The translations under genes and the position numbers were made by a program. DNA of 64,000 nucleotides, from NCBI RefSeq assembly GCF_031450785.1, contig NZ_JARTWB010000002.1:1426001-1490000 (forward strand), read 5' to 3'. Shown piece by piece: positions 47,552 to 58,392 of the stretch. The stretch is from Caballeronia sp. LZ062 (GTDB lineage: Bacteria; Pseudomonadota; Gammaproteobacteria; Burkholderiales; Burkholderiaceae). Each line of letters opens with the position of its first letter. Within the stretch, counting starts at the first letter, position 1. The notes under the pieces were generated by a model. It was not told where the DNA came from and did no database searches. It saw nothing but the letters and a program-made list of their open reading frames with translations.

Positions 47552-48418
47552 ATGAGCCGGACCATTTCGAGCATCATTCCCGCCATGCGCACTGTCGAAG
47601 GTGGCGGATTCGTCGTGCATCGCCCGTTTCCGACGCGTCTTCTGATGGACTTCGATCCGTTCCTGCTGCTGGACGAAATGGGCCCGGTCGACTACGCGCC
47701 CGGCGAGGCGAAAGGCGCGCCGGATCATCCGCATCGCGGTTTCGAAACGGTCACGTACGTCCTGGAGGGCGAATTCGGCCACAAGGATTCCGCTGGGCAC
47801 TCCGGCACCATGCGCCCGGGCGACGTCCAGTGGATGACGGCCGGCGCGGGCGTCGTGCATAGCGAAATGCCGGGCGAGGCCTTTACGCAGCGCGGCGGGC
47901 GCGTTCACGGCATCCAGTTGTGGGTGAACCTGCCGAAGCGCGACAAGATGATCGCGCCGCATTATCAGGAGATTCCATCGGAGCGGATTCCCGTCGCGAC
48001 GAGCGAAGACGGCAAGGTGCGCGTGAAGGTGATCGCGGGCGAGGCTCTCGGCGTGAAGGCCGCGATCGAAACACGTACGCCGATTCTCTATCAGCACTTC
48101 TCGCTGCAGCCGGGCGGGATGATCGAGCAACGCGTGCCGCGTGATTTTCGCGTGTTCGCCTACAGCTTGTCGGGCACCGCGCTGTACGGTCCGCAGAGCC
48201 AGCCCGTCCGCGCGCAACAGATGGTCATCTTCCGCGACGATGCCGACACCATCACACTCGCCGCCGGCGATGAACCGGCCGAGATCCTGCTGTTGGGCGG
48301 CGTGCCGCTGAAGGAACCGGTCGTGCGCTATGGTCCCTTCGTGATGAACACGGAAGACGAGATCCGCCAGGCCGTCATCGACTATCAGGCGGGACGCATG
48401 GGCGCGATCACGCACTGA
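47552..48418 (+). CDS. Pirin-family bicupin protein
   Basis: A 288-residue protein with two cupin domains. The N-terminal metal site is visible as HPHRGFETVTYVLEGEFGH plus the His of GVVHSE, as in YhhW-type pirins that have quercetinase activity. Start ATG preceded by GAGGCAAACCATC. The LysR gene upstream is divergent. The substrate in this organism is unknown; redox or flavonoid response roles are suggested for relatives. Confidence 0.93.
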   Translation: MSRTISSIIPAMRTVEGGGFVVHRPFPTRLLMDFDPFLLLDEMGPVDYAPGEAKGAPDHPHRGFETVTYVLEGEFGHKDSAGHSGTMRPGDVQWMTAGAGVVHSEMPGEAFTQRGGRVHGIQLWVNLPKRDKMIAPHYQEIPSERIPVATSEDGKVRVKVIAGEALGVKAAIETRTPILYQHFSLQPGGMIEQRVPRDFRVFAYSLSGTALYGPQSQPVRAQQMVIFRDDADTITLAAGDEPAEILLLGGVPLKEPVVRYGPFVMNTEDEIRQAVIDYQAGRMGAITH

Positions 48419-48564
48419 GCGGTTGATTCGTCAGTTCGAAACAAGCGAAACGGCGCGGCAAGAACGGGGACATTGCGTCACAATGACCGTTCGGCCGGCG
48501 CCGTTTTTCGCGTCCGTCCGCCGTTACGTTATCTCTCGTCATCGACCGAACCGAGGAAACGCGC

Positions 48565-48972
48565 ATGTCCGCTCCTGTCGTGACCGCCACCATCGGCGGC
48601 GCCGATTATCAGACTCGCCTCGAAGACGGCACCCATACATGGTTTGCCGACGAGCCAGCCAGCCTCGGCGGCGCGGACTCGGCGCCGCAGCCGTCTGCGT
48701 TGCTGCTGTCGAGCCTCGGCGCCTGCACGTCCATCACGCTGCGAATGTACGCGAAACGCAAGGGCTGGCCGCTGGAAGCACTGCGAGTCGAACTGTCGAT
48801 GCAAACCACGGCGGACGGCACCCTGATCGATCGCCGTATCTCGCTTGACGGTCCGCTCGACGACGAGCAACGGGAACGCCTTTTGCAAATTGCCAATGCC
48901 TGCCCGATGCACAAAGTTCTGGCCGGTGCCATCCGCATCGAATCGGGGCTCGTTCCCGCCGAACCGTTGTGA
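48565..48972 (+). CDS. OsmC-family peroxide-reducing protein
   Basis: A 135-residue OsmC/Ohr-fold protein. The two redox cysteines are Cys54 (SLGACTSITLRMYAKRKGW) and Cys113 (NACPMHKVL), the pattern of the YhfA-like OsmC subgroup. It should reduce organic hydroperoxides or act in sulfur metabolism. GAGGAAACGCGC precedes the start. The next gene, a SRPBCC protein, follows after 33 bases. Confidence 0.93.
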   Translation: MSAPVVTATIGGADYQTRLEDGTHTWFADEPASLGGADSAPQPSALLLSSLGACTSITLRMYAKRKGWPLEALRVELSMQTTADGTLIDRRISLDGPLDDEQRERLLQIANACPMHKVLAGAIRIESGLVPAEPL

Positions 48973-49005
48973 CCGGGCGTCACGAACGTCCAAGGAAACG
49001 TCGTT

Positions 49006-49494
49006 TTGAATTTCGAACATCTGATCCAAATCAACGATCCGCAGAACCCGCTCGTCGACTCGCTCACGCGCGAGCAGTTGTGGGAGGGCCTCGTCCTGCG
49101 CGCGGAACAGCCGCAGCTTTTCGTGCTGGGGCTCGATAGCTGCGCCATTCTCTCTCGCGAAGGCGACGTGATGGAGCGCGAGCTTCACTACGGCCAGGCC
49201 GTCGTGCGCGATCGCGTGACGCTCGATCCGAACAACAGCGTGCGCTACGACATTCTGCCGACCGCAGAGCACGTGGGCGGCTCGCTGACGATGGCCATCG
49301 AGCAGCCCGACGCCATGCAGCTCTTTCTGCGCTTCACCTACAGCACGACGCTGCCGGAAACCGATGACTCCACGCCTGACGAACGGCAGACGCGGGAAAT
49401 CGTGAAGTCGGCGTATCGCGAATCGGATATCGACACCGTGCGGCTGATTCGTCAGTACGCGCATGGGCGCACCGGCGAAAGTCCGCTGCACTGA
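49006..49494 (+). CDS. SRPBCC-family protein (AtaL-like)
   Basis: A 162-residue START/Bet v1-fold protein beginning (TTG start) with MNFEHLIQINDPQNPLVDSL, then LTREQLWEGLVLRAEQPQLF and DRVTLDPNNSVRYDI, typical of the AtaL-like/DUF1857 SRPBCC group. The fold binds hydrophobic ligands; activity is unknown. CAAGGAAACGTCGT precedes the TTG start. It is likely co-transcribed with the OsmC gene. Confidence 0.87.
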   Translation: MNFEHLIQINDPQNPLVDSLTREQLWEGLVLRAEQPQLFVLGLDSCAILSREGDVMERELHYGQAVVRDRVTLDPNNSVRYDILPTAEHVGGSLTMAIEQPDAMQLFLRFTYSTTLPETDDSTPDERQTREIVKSAYRESDIDTVRLIRQYAHGRTGESPLH

Positions 49495-49557
49495 GACCGT
49501 GGGAGATGAAGCGCGGCTATCGGAAGCTGCGTCTTCATCGGAACGTCTTAGTTGCAA

Positions 49558-49580
49558 ATAGGAATAATTATCATTACGAT
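49558..49580 (+). promoter_or_regulatory. Putative Fur box before hemP
   Basis: ATAGGAATAATTATCATTAC matches the Fur repeat pattern (GATAAT-like hexamers, ATTATCATT), and lies about 40 bases before hemP. Its presence fits iron-repressed expression of a haem uptake regulator. Confidence 0.65.
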
Positions 49581-49617
49581 AGAACCATCGAATCAACGAC
49601 GGCACTCACCGACCGAC

Positions 49618-49869
49618 ATGTCCGACACGCTGCGATCCTCCACGCTCAGGCTGCGCCGCCCGGTTGTCCGCGACGCGGCTATCACCCGCCCGAAGGCTTC
49701 GGCCGAGGCAATAAAAACGGAGCGCGTGTCGGCGAGCGATGCCAACGGCGAACGCAGCGTGCGCAGCGACGCGCTGCTGCAAGGCCGCAGCCACGTCGCC
49801 ATCGTGCATAACGGGGAGACCTATCAGTTGCGCGCGACGCGTCTGGGTAAGCTGATCCTGACGAAGTAG
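49618..49869 (+). CDS. hemP: Hemin uptake protein HemP/HmuP
   Basis: An 83-residue protein. The conserved C-terminal half DALLQGRSHVAIVHNGETYQ, then LRATRLGKLILTK, is the HemP domain. In Burkholderia HmuP is a small regulator required for haem receptor expression. The ATG at 49618 is chosen because the domain starts well after it; an in-frame start 22 codons earlier lies in the Fur box. No haem receptor or hmu genes are adjacent, so this copy acts in trans or is isolated. Confidence 0.9.
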   Translation: MSDTLRSSTLRLRRPVVRDAAITRPKASAEAIKTERVSASDANGERSVRSDALLQGRSHVAIVHNGETYQLRATRLGKLILTK

Positions 49870-50042
49870 CGCGAAAGAACAGCAGTAGTACCGTGTATTG
49901 TGGGGACCACCTCGCCAAGAGGTGTTTGGCCTTAGCCAGCAAGGACGACTTGCACGCGAGAATTTAGACCCCTTCGTGCAAACACCAGCCAGTCGTCGGT
50001 AGCCAGCGAAGCCGTTTTTTTGCCGCACACCTACGCTCAAAC

Positions 50043-50079
50043 AAACGGCGCGATCTCTGGCGAGACCGCGCCGTTTTTC
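50043..50079. terminator. Bidirectional terminator
   Basis: AAACGGCGCGATCTC and GAGACCGCGCCGTTT form a 15-base stem with one mismatch around TGGC, with A/T tracts on both sides. It separates convergent hemP and the GlcG/HbpS-like gene. Confidence 0.85.
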
Positions 50080-50100
50080 TATCTGCGACTGCCCGCCGAC

Positions 50101-50514
50101 TCAGACGTTTTCGATTCCCAGCGCGGCGATGCCTGCGCGCGCGATCTGCGCATCCTGATCCGATTTCACGCCCGACACGCCCACCGCCCCGACGATATCC
50201 GTGCCGACGAAGATCGGCACGCCGCCTTCGAGCATCGCGGTCATGGGCGCGGACAGAAACGCGGTGCGCCCTTGCTTGATGGTGTCTTCGTAGACCTTCG
50301 TCTCGCGGCGCCCCAGCACGGCCGTGCGCGCCTTGCCCGTGGCCATTTCCACCGTGCTCGCGCCCGCGCCTTCCAGCCGATGCAAATGCAGCAGATGCCC
50401 GCCGTCATCGACGATGGCGATGGTCACGTTCCAGTTGTGGTTCTTCGCGTGCGCCTCGGCGGCGGCGGCCATGGCTAACACGTCATCGTCGGTCAGTGCG
50501 GGTTTCGTTCTCAC
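50101..50514 (-). CDS. GlcG/HbpS-family haem-binding-like protein
   Basis: A 137-residue protein of the GlcG/HbpS family. WNVTIAIVDDGGHLLHLHRLEGA, GKARTAVLGRRETKVYED and GGVPIFVGTDIVGAVGVSG are the conserved segments. There is no signal peptide, so it is cytoplasmic as read; HbpS in Streptomyces binds haem and iron outside the cell. The start is GTG. It follows ftrD by 24 bases on the same strand, which makes it a probable fifth gene of the ferrous iron operon. Confidence 0.88.
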   Translation of the reverse strand: MRTKPALTDDDVLAMAAAAEAHAKNHNWNVTIAIVDDGGHLLHLHRLEGAGASTVEMATGKARTAVLGRRETKVYEDTIKQGRTAFLSAPMTAMLEGGVPIFVGTDIVGAVGVSGVKSDQDAQIARAGIAALGIENV

Positions 50515-50538
50515 TTGGCGCTCGCTCGTGTGCTGACG

Positions 50539-51966
50539 TTATCGGGAAAAGCCCCAGAACATCAGGTACCAGGCGCTGTCCACCACGGCCAGCGCAGCGA
50601 TCAACCATAGCATCGAAATGAGCCGGGGACCAAGCGCCGACGCATAGCGTCCGGTCACGCGCCACGCGAGCCAGGCGCTCCACACGTTGGCAATTGCCAG
50701 CAGCGCGATGCGCAGGTCCGCGACCCACCACAGCGCCACGTGCTCGGCGCGCAGCAGCGAAACCGTCGTCGCCGAAAGTCCGAGGAACACGCCGACGCCC
50801 GCAATCGGAATCAGCGCGAGCGTGAGGTGATGCACGCGCGTCGCGCTCAATCTTCCGAGCATACGCGCGCCCATTGCGATCAGCGCGAGCAGCGTCGTGC
50901 CGTAGACCAGCGCCGTCGCGAGGATATAGCCGACGACCATTGTGCCGTCGAGCCACGAGAAGACGTCGTTCTGCTCCGGATAATGCGTGAACAGGAACCA
51001 CGGCGCGTTGGTATCGAGCGGCCAGAGAATGTTGTGATCGATCAGCCAGCCCGCGAAAAACTGCTTGAGATCGACGAACCACGTGCTGACCGTCCAGTGA
51101 AACGCGCCGATAGCGATGCCGAGCAGGCCGTAGAGAATCAGCGCCGTGTCCCACGGATTCGCCGCCTTGTCGCCGAGCTTCACGACTTCCTCTGCGGGCG
51201 AGCGCCAGCTCAGCGCGATCGCGTCGCGGTGACCGCTGCAGCGCCCGCACATGTGGCAGTCCGCCGCGCCCTTCATGTTGCGCAGCGGCACGAGTGGCGC
51301 GCAGTTGATCGGAATGACGCGATGTCCGTGCTCGCCCTGCTTGTACGACCGGCGCCACGCGTCTTCGCTGACCTTGTAGTGAAACGGCGCGAGACGCGCG
51401 AGCAGCGAGAACACGCCGTTGACCGGGCACAGGTACTTGCACCACACGCGCTTTTCGCGGCCGTACAGCAGGCCGATGATCATCGCCGCGACGGTCGAGC
51501 CGCCGAGCACCAGCAGCACCGCCTTCGGATACTGATAGACGCTGACCATCTGGCCGTAGATGGTCGTCAAACCGAACGCGACGAACGGCCAGCCGCCCCA
51601 GCGCATCCAGCGCGGAATGGCGCGCCCGCGCCCGAAGCGGCTCGCGAACTCGGTCAGCGCGCCTTCCGGACACAGCACGCCGCACCAGACGCGGCCGAGC
51701 ATGACCATCGACAGCAGCACGAACGGCCACCAGATGCCCCAGAACACGAACTGCGCCGCGAGCGTCAGGTTGTTCCAGAGATGCGCGGACCCGTCGGGCA
51801 GCGGCAGCACCGCAGGAACGATGATCAGAAACGCATACACGGCAACGACGACCCATTGAATCCCGCGGATCGTGCTGCCGTGCCGTTGCATCCAGTGACC
51901 GGCTTGCTGAAGCCGGCTCTGGCCTTGCATGCGTGGTTGCACGCTGTCTTGCATCGAGGAGCTCAT
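50539..51966 (-). CDS. ftrD: 4Fe-4S polyferredoxin-like membrane protein of ferrous iron transport (FtrD)
   Basis: A 475-residue inner-membrane protein with about ten helices and three cysteine motifs: VWCGVLCPEGALTEF, VWCKYLCPVNGVFSL (both Cys-x3-Cys-Pro) and CHMCGRCSG. This matches the NapH/FixG-like FtrD of Bordetella and Burkholderia FtrABCD, which probably shuttles electrons for iron oxidation state control. Its ATG overlaps the end of ftrC (ATGA). Position and architecture make the assignment likely. Confidence 0.9.
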   Translation of the reverse strand: MSSSMQDSVQPRMQGQSRLQQAGHWMQRHGSTIRGIQWVVVAVYAFLIIVPAVLPLPDGSAHLWNNLTLAAQFVFWGIWWPFVLLSMVMLGRVWCGVLCPEGALTEFASRFGRGRAIPRWMRWGGWPFVAFGLTTIYGQMVSVYQYPKAVLLVLGGSTVAAMIIGLLYGREKRVWCKYLCPVNGVFSLLARLAPFHYKVSEDAWRRSYKQGEHGHRVIPINCAPLVPLRNMKGAADCHMCGRCSGHRDAIALSWRSPAEEVVKLGDKAANPWDTALILYGLLGIAIGAFHWTVSTWFVDLKQFFAGWLIDHNILWPLDTNAPWFLFTHYPEQNDVFSWLDGTMVVGYILATALVYGTTLLALIAMGARMLGRLSATRVHHLTLALIPIAGVGVFLGLSATTVSLLRAEHVALWWVADLRIALLAIANVWSAWLAWRVTGRYASALGPRLISMLWLIAALAVVDSAWYLMFWGFSR

Positions 51967-52814
51967 GCTGGGCGCCCGGCCGCCTTCTGTTTCTGCGCCA
52001 TCTGGCTATTCGAACGGCGCAACAAGAGATAGATCACGATCCAGTACACCGCATAGGCGACGAGATTCATCCCCGCCGGATGCGCGCGATACCCCGTCAG
52101 CGTCGCGACGAGCGAGCCGAAGGTGCTGGAGTCGTCGAGGATCGCGGACGTGCTCCACACCTGATTCACGATGACGGGCAGCACTTCCATGTCGATTAGC
52201 TTGTCGACGCCCGTCTCGAAAAGTCCCGCCGCGAGAAACAGCAGCATGATTTCGGTCACGCGGAAGAACGCGCGCCACGAGAACACCTTGCCGCCGAGCT
52301 GGAGCACGTAAAAGGTCAGGAGCGCGAGCCCGAAGCCGATGATGATCGCCGCGTACTGCGAAGCCGCGACGTGCCCGGACTGCCCGAAGCCGACGCCATA
52401 CAGGAAGACGGCCGTTTCGCTGCCTTCACGCGCAATCGCGAGCGCGACCAGCAGCGCGATGCCCCACCAATGGCCGTCCTGCGTGGTCTTTTTGAGCGAA
52501 GTCTCCATGTCGCGCTTGAGCGTGCGGCCGTGGCGCTTCATCCACAGCACCATCTGCACGATCAGCAGGCACGCGACGAGCACCATCGCCGTCTGGAAGT
52601 AATCCTGTGCATTGCCGGACAGGACTTCGGTGAAGCCGATGAGGGCGGCGCCGAGGCCGACGGCCGCGAGCAAGCCCGCCGCCACGCCGAACCACAGATA
52701 AGGCAGGCCGCGACGCGCCTGATGATCGCCGTTCTTGAGCCACGCATGCAGAATGCCGACGACCAGAAGCGCCTCGACGCTTTCCCGCCAAACGATGAAA
52801 AGTACCTGCCCCAT
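51963..52814 (-). CDS. ftrC: FTR1-family iron permease (FtrC)
   Basis: A 283-residue permease with seven helices and the two iron-channel motifs RESVE (residues 10-14) and REGSE (129-133). It imports iron, delivered by the periplasmic partners FtrA and FtrB. A GGGAGTTCGATA site precedes the ATG. It is followed by ftrD with overlap and preceded by ftrB after 70 bases. Confidence 0.94.
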   Translation of the reverse strand: MGQVLFIVWRESVEALLVVGILHAWLKNGDHQARRGLPYLWFGVAAGLLAAVGLGAALIGFTEVLSGNAQDYFQTAMVLVACLLIVQMVLWMKRHGRTLKRDMETSLKKTTQDGHWWGIALLVALAIAREGSETAVFLYGVGFGQSGHVAASQYAAIIIGFGLALLTFYVLQLGGKVFSWRAFFRVTEIMLLFLAAGLFETGVDKLIDMEVLPVIVNQVWSTSAILDDSSTFGSLVATLTGYRAHPAGMNLVAYAVYWIVIYLLLRRSNSQMAQKQKAAGRPA

Positions 52815-52884
52815 TATCGAACTCCCTGCCCGTTCTGCTGTATCGGCCGCGCTTCGCCCGTGAACGCGCCGCGCGGCTCAAACA

Positions 52885-53217
52885 TCACTTTGCGACGATC
52901 ACGCCCTGCGCCGTCTGGTGAAAATCGTCGAAGAACTTGTACTCGCCCGGATCGAGCGGCGCGATCACCACGAACGAATCGGCGCCCGGCGCGAGCACCT
53001 TCTCCTTGCGCAACTGCACGCTTTCGAATTCCGCCGCGCCCTTGCCAACGTTATGCACTTCGATCTTGATGCGCTGCCCCGCCGGCACTTCGATGCGCGC
53101 CGGATTCAGCTTGCCGTCGTTCATTTCGAGCTTGAACGTCGGCAGATCGGCTGCGCTCGCCGTAGCGACAAACATCGCGGACACCATGAGCGCAAGCACC
53201 TGAATTTTCGATTTCAT
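52885..53217 (-). CDS. ftrB: Periplasmic cupredoxin-like iron-uptake protein (FtrB)
   Basis: A 110-residue protein: signal peptide (about 1-23, ATASAADLP), then a cupredoxin fold with FKLEMNDGKLNPARIEVPAG and APLDPGEYKFFDDFHQTAQG, where the His may bind metal. Probably oxidises or passes iron between FtrA and FtrC. The ATG at 53217 follows AAAGGACGA; the 20-codon in-frame extension is rejected. Same strand, 69 bases after ftrA. Confidence 0.9.
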   Translation of the reverse strand: MKSKIQVLALMVSAMFVATASAADLPTFKLEMNDGKLNPARIEVPAGQRIKIEVHNVGKGAAEFESVQLRKEKVLAPGADSFVVIAPLDPGEYKFFDDFHQTAQGVIVAK

Positions 53218-53286
53218 TCGTCCTTTCCGAAGATGCACGCGCCCGCCAGCCGATGAAACTCCGGGCGCGCAAATCAAGCGACCTGC

Positions 53287-53832
53287 TTAGTAGCCGCCCT
53301 TCTTGCCGATGCCCGCGAACGGGAAGTCGTACTCGATGGTGAACGGCTTGAACCACGCACCGACGCCCGTTTCCTTGTCCGTGTGACGGCCGAACGCCAT
53401 GTGGCCCATTTCCGACGGCGGCGAGACATGCAGCTTCAGGTGATACTTGCCCGGGCCGAAGAGCTTGACGTTGTCGCCGTAGTGCGGGCCGTCGCTGGCC
53501 ACCATCGGCATCAGATCGCCCTTGATAGTCTGCGTCGTGCCGACCTTGCTCAACTCGTACGTGACGTTGAGGTAAGGCATCCAGTCGCCTTCGGCGAAAC
53601 CGGTCGGATTGTTCTTGACCGCGTGAATATCCGCTTCCAGGTGGATGTCCGAATCCGACGCCTTGCGCATCATGCCTTCAGGCGCCATCGTGATCGGCTG
53701 AAGGTAGACGGCCCCCGTTTCCATGCCGCCTTCGATATGCTGTTTGCCGATCGGATATTCGGCAGCCGAGGCCGCCATCATCGCCGTGAGACCAGCGGCG
53801 GCGACGAGGCCGCGCATCAACGTTGAAACCAT
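53287..53832 (-). CDS. ftrA: Periplasmic P19-type ferrous iron-binding protein (FtrA)
   Basis: A 181-residue protein of the P19/FetP/Tp34 family. A signal peptide (about 1-24) precedes EYPIGKQHIEGGMETGAVYL, with metal ligands His/Met/Glu in HIEGGMETG, HLEADIHAV and the closing HVSPPSEMGHMAFGRHTD. FETP-type proteins bind copper and iron at a Met/His site. The start chosen at 53832 lies 10 bases after AAGGAG. It is first in the operon, downstream of a Fur box. Confidence 0.9.
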   Translation of the reverse strand: MVSTLMRGLVAAAGLTAMMAASAAEYPIGKQHIEGGMETGAVYLQPITMAPEGMMRKASDSDIHLEADIHAVKNNPTGFAEGDWMPYLNVTYELSKVGTTQTIKGDLMPMVASDGPHYGDNVKLFGPGKYHLKLHVSPPSEMGHMAFGRHTDKETGVGAWFKPFTIEYDFPFAGIGKKGGY

Positions 53833-53947
53833 CAAACACACTCCTTCTTGTTATCGGTCGGCGCGTGCGGCGTTGCTTCGCGCTGCCATGCCACGAGACA
53901 GTCGCATCGGCGTTTTCCGTGAACCCGCTGGGTCACGGCGTAACGTT

Positions 53948-53966
53948 AATGCGAACCATTCTCAAT
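53948..53966 (-). promoter_or_regulatory. Putative Fur box of the ftr operon
   Basis: AATGCGAACCATTCTCAAT (plus-strand reading) is close to the betaproteobacterial Fur consensus, with six of nine symmetric pairs, about 115 bases before ftrA. It probably represses the operon when iron is sufficient. Confidence 0.72.
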
Positions 53967-54111
53967 GTTTGTCAGTTTAGCATCGTTTGATGCGGCGAAC
54001 AATTTGACGGAGTGAATGGGACTAACGCTGGTAAGGGTTTTCGGCTGTCGGGCGGCTTTCACGGACGGTGATGAACGGCGGCGACTTTCCCGTCCGCCGC
54101 CTTCCGCACGG

Positions 54112-56208
<2,097 letters not shown>

Positions 56209-56617
56209 GGGAAACGGAGTCTTCGCCGGGACAAACACTTATTCTAGCGGCTGCCGGAAAACCGGCGCTGCGCCCGGACGGGTGCGGAATCGGGCGTCGG
56301 GATGACGCGCATGGAAAAACACATTGGGTTCGCGCGGCCTATCTCAAGCGCCATTTGCGGCGCAGTCGCCGTCCCTCTCAGGCGAACCGGTAAAAAGCAC
56401 GCGCGTGCAAGCAATGGCGTGTGATCGCACGCCGAAAAAATGCGACGGATTCGATACAATGTGCGACTGGGCCGAACGCCACGCGAGGGTTTCAATCCAC
56501 GCCGCGCCATCGAAGCCCGCGCGCCGCGCCGCTTTTCGTCACCGGGGCGCGACCAAGCTCCGCACGTTAGCCGTCCGCTTTTGCCGCAGCCTGTCCTTTC
56601 AACACTGCCGATAGATC
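56209..56617. other. Divergent intergenic region between uvrB and the aminotransferase gene
   Basis: A 409-base gap that must carry both promoters. A TACAAT at 56455-56460 is a possible -10 for the aminotransferase gene, but its -35 is not recognisable. No gene of good composition, LexA site or terminator is visible. Confidence 0.45.
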
Positions 56618-57817
56618 ATGTCCCTATTCTCTGCCGTCGAACTCGCCCCCCGCGACCCGATTCTGGGCCTCAACGAAGCCTTCAACGCCGATCCGCGCCC
56701 GACCAAGGTCAATCTCGGCGTCGGCGTCTACACGAATGAAGAAGGCAAGATTCCGCTGCTGCGCGCCGTGCGCGAAGCGGAAAAAGCTCGCGTTGAGGCT
56801 GCGCTGCCGCGTGGTTATCTGCCGATCGACGGCATCGCCGCCTATGACGCCGCCGTGCAGTCGCTCCTGCTCGGCAAGGAATCGCCGCTCGTGGCCGCCG
56901 GCCGCGTCGTCACGGCGCAGGCGCTCGGCGGCACGGGCGCGCTCAAGATCGGCGCGGACTTCCTGAAGCGCGTGAACCCGAACGCGGTCGTCGCGATCAG
57001 CGATCCGAGCTGGGAAAACCATCGCGCGCTGTTCGAAGGCGCGGGCTTCGAGGTCGTCAACTATCCGTACTACGATGCCGCGACGCACGGTGTGAATTTC
57101 GAAGGCATGCTGGCCGCGCTGAACGGCTACGCGGCGGGCACGGTCGTCGTCCTGCACGCGTGCTGTCACAACCCGACCGGCGTGGACCTGACGGATGCGC
57201 AATGGGCGCAGGTCGTCGAAGTCGTGAAATCGCGCAACCTGGTGCCGTTCCTCGACATCGCCTATCAGGGTTTCGGCGAGAGCATCGAGGCCGACGCCGC
57301 TGCCGTGCGCCTTTTCGCCGCGGCCGATCTGAACGTGTTCGTGTCGTCGTCGTTCTCGAAGTCGTTTTCGCTCTACGGCGAGCGCGTCGGCGCATTGACG
57401 ATCATCACGGCGAGCAAGGAAGAGTCGGCGCGCGTACTGTCGCAACTCAAGCGCGTGATCCGCACGAATTACTCGAACCCGCCGACGCACGGTGGCTCGA
57501 TCGTCGCAGCGGTGCTGGCGTCGCCCGAATTGCGCGCGACGTGGGAGCAGGAACTCGGCGAAATGCGCGACCGCATCCGCGCGATGCGCAATGGCCTCGT
57601 GCAGCGTCTGAAGTCAGCGGGCGTCGACCGTGATTTCTCTTTCGTCGACAAGCAGCGCGGCATGTTCTCCTACTCGGGCCTGACCGCCGCTCAGGTCGAC
57701 CGCCTGCGTGAAGAGTTCGGCATCTATGCGGTGAGCACGGGCCGTATCTGCGTGGCTGCGCTCAACACGCGCAATCTGGATGTCGTGGCAAATGCTGTCG
57801 CGAGCGTGCTGAAGTAA
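56618..57817 (+). CDS. tyrB: Aromatic/aspartate aminotransferase (class I)
   Basis: A PLP enzyme of 399 residues. PLP and substrate residues are in place: SWENH (Trp), HNPTGVD (Asn), DIAYQGFG (Asp and Tyr), the Schiff-base lysine in SSFSKSFSLYGERVG and the substrate-carboxylate Arg of STGRICVAALN. It is the AspC/TyrB (Ib) group; the sequence does not decide between aspartate and aromatic preference. A terminator follows at 57852-57886. Confidence 0.93.
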   Translation: MSLFSAVELAPRDPILGLNEAFNADPRPTKVNLGVGVYTNEEGKIPLLRAVREAEKARVEAALPRGYLPIDGIAAYDAAVQSLLLGKESPLVAAGRVVTAQALGGTGALKIGADFLKRVNPNAVVAISDPSWENHRALFEGAGFEVVNYPYYDAATHGVNFEGMLAALNGYAAGTVVVLHACCHNPTGVDLTDAQWAQVVEVVKSRNLVPFLDIAYQGFGESIEADAAAVRLFAAADLNVFVSSSFSKSFSLYGERVGALTIITASKEESARVLSQLKRVIRTNYSNPPTHGGSIVAAVLASPELRATWEQELGEMRDRIRAMRNGLVQRLKSAGVDRDFSFVDKQRGMFSYSGLTAAQVDRLREEFGIYAVSTGRICVAALNTRNLDVVANAVASVLK

Positions 57818-57851
57818 GCGTAAGACGTACTCGCGCGCATCTCTGCAAATG

Positions 57852-57886
57852 AAAATGGCGTCTTTCGGCTGAAAGACGCCATTTTT
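57852..57886. terminator. Strong terminator after the aminotransferase gene
   Basis: AAAATGGCGTCTTTC and GAAAGACGCCATTTT form a perfect 15-base stem around GGCT, with T residues after it and A residues before it. It can also end the small minus-strand gene at 57916. Confidence 0.9.
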
Positions 57887-57915
57887 CTTGTGCGCAAGTT
57901 TGCTGCTGCGGACGA

Positions 57916-58134
57916 CTACAGCGCGCGGGACGCGGTTCCCACGACAGGCGCGCCCTCGTCCGATTCGACGAGACCATAGGAAATCGCACGCGCCAATTCG
58001 GCGCTCACGCTCGCGACGCCCGTCTCTTTATGACGGACGGCAGCGGATTCTCGCTCCTTCGCATGCATGCAGAAGGTCAGCGCGGCCAGCAGTAGGACCG
58101 CGAGAGGCCAGTAGGTCGATATTTTGTTTCTCAT
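57916..58134 (-). CDS. Small membrane-anchored protein of unknown function
   Basis: A 72-residue protein. Its single N-terminal hydrophobic segment (about 7-22, YWPLAVLLLAALTFCMHA) resembles an anchor or signal peptide; the rest is polar. The ATG at 58134 follows GAAGGTAGTCCC. The 14-codon in-frame extension upstream has no ribosome binding site. Not recognised. Confidence 0.6.
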   Translation of the reverse strand: MRNKISTYWPLAVLLLAALTFCMHAKERESAAVRHKETGVASVSAELARAISYGLVESDEGAPVVGTASRAL

Positions 58135-58392
58135 GGGACTACCTTCGTTGGACGCCGGAGCAAGCGGATCGCCCACTTGTCGACACTCGGGATGTTACGG
58201 AATCGGCCATCTCTTAAAAAGCCGCCTGCAAGCGAAAGTCCGTTGCGCAGAGAACAACAAGCAAGGCGCCGGCCTGACTCAAACGCCGACTGAAATTGTG
58301 ACGGCGGTCATAAAACCTTACAAACTTCTTGGGGACATTGACGTCAAGCTGATGTCTCATGAAACATGCTTGCAACGAAACGCCCAACTGTC

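Noticed and set aside
56209..56260. LexA/SOS box before uvrB
   Set aside because: No CTGTATATATATACAG-like palindrome could be found near the uvrB start.
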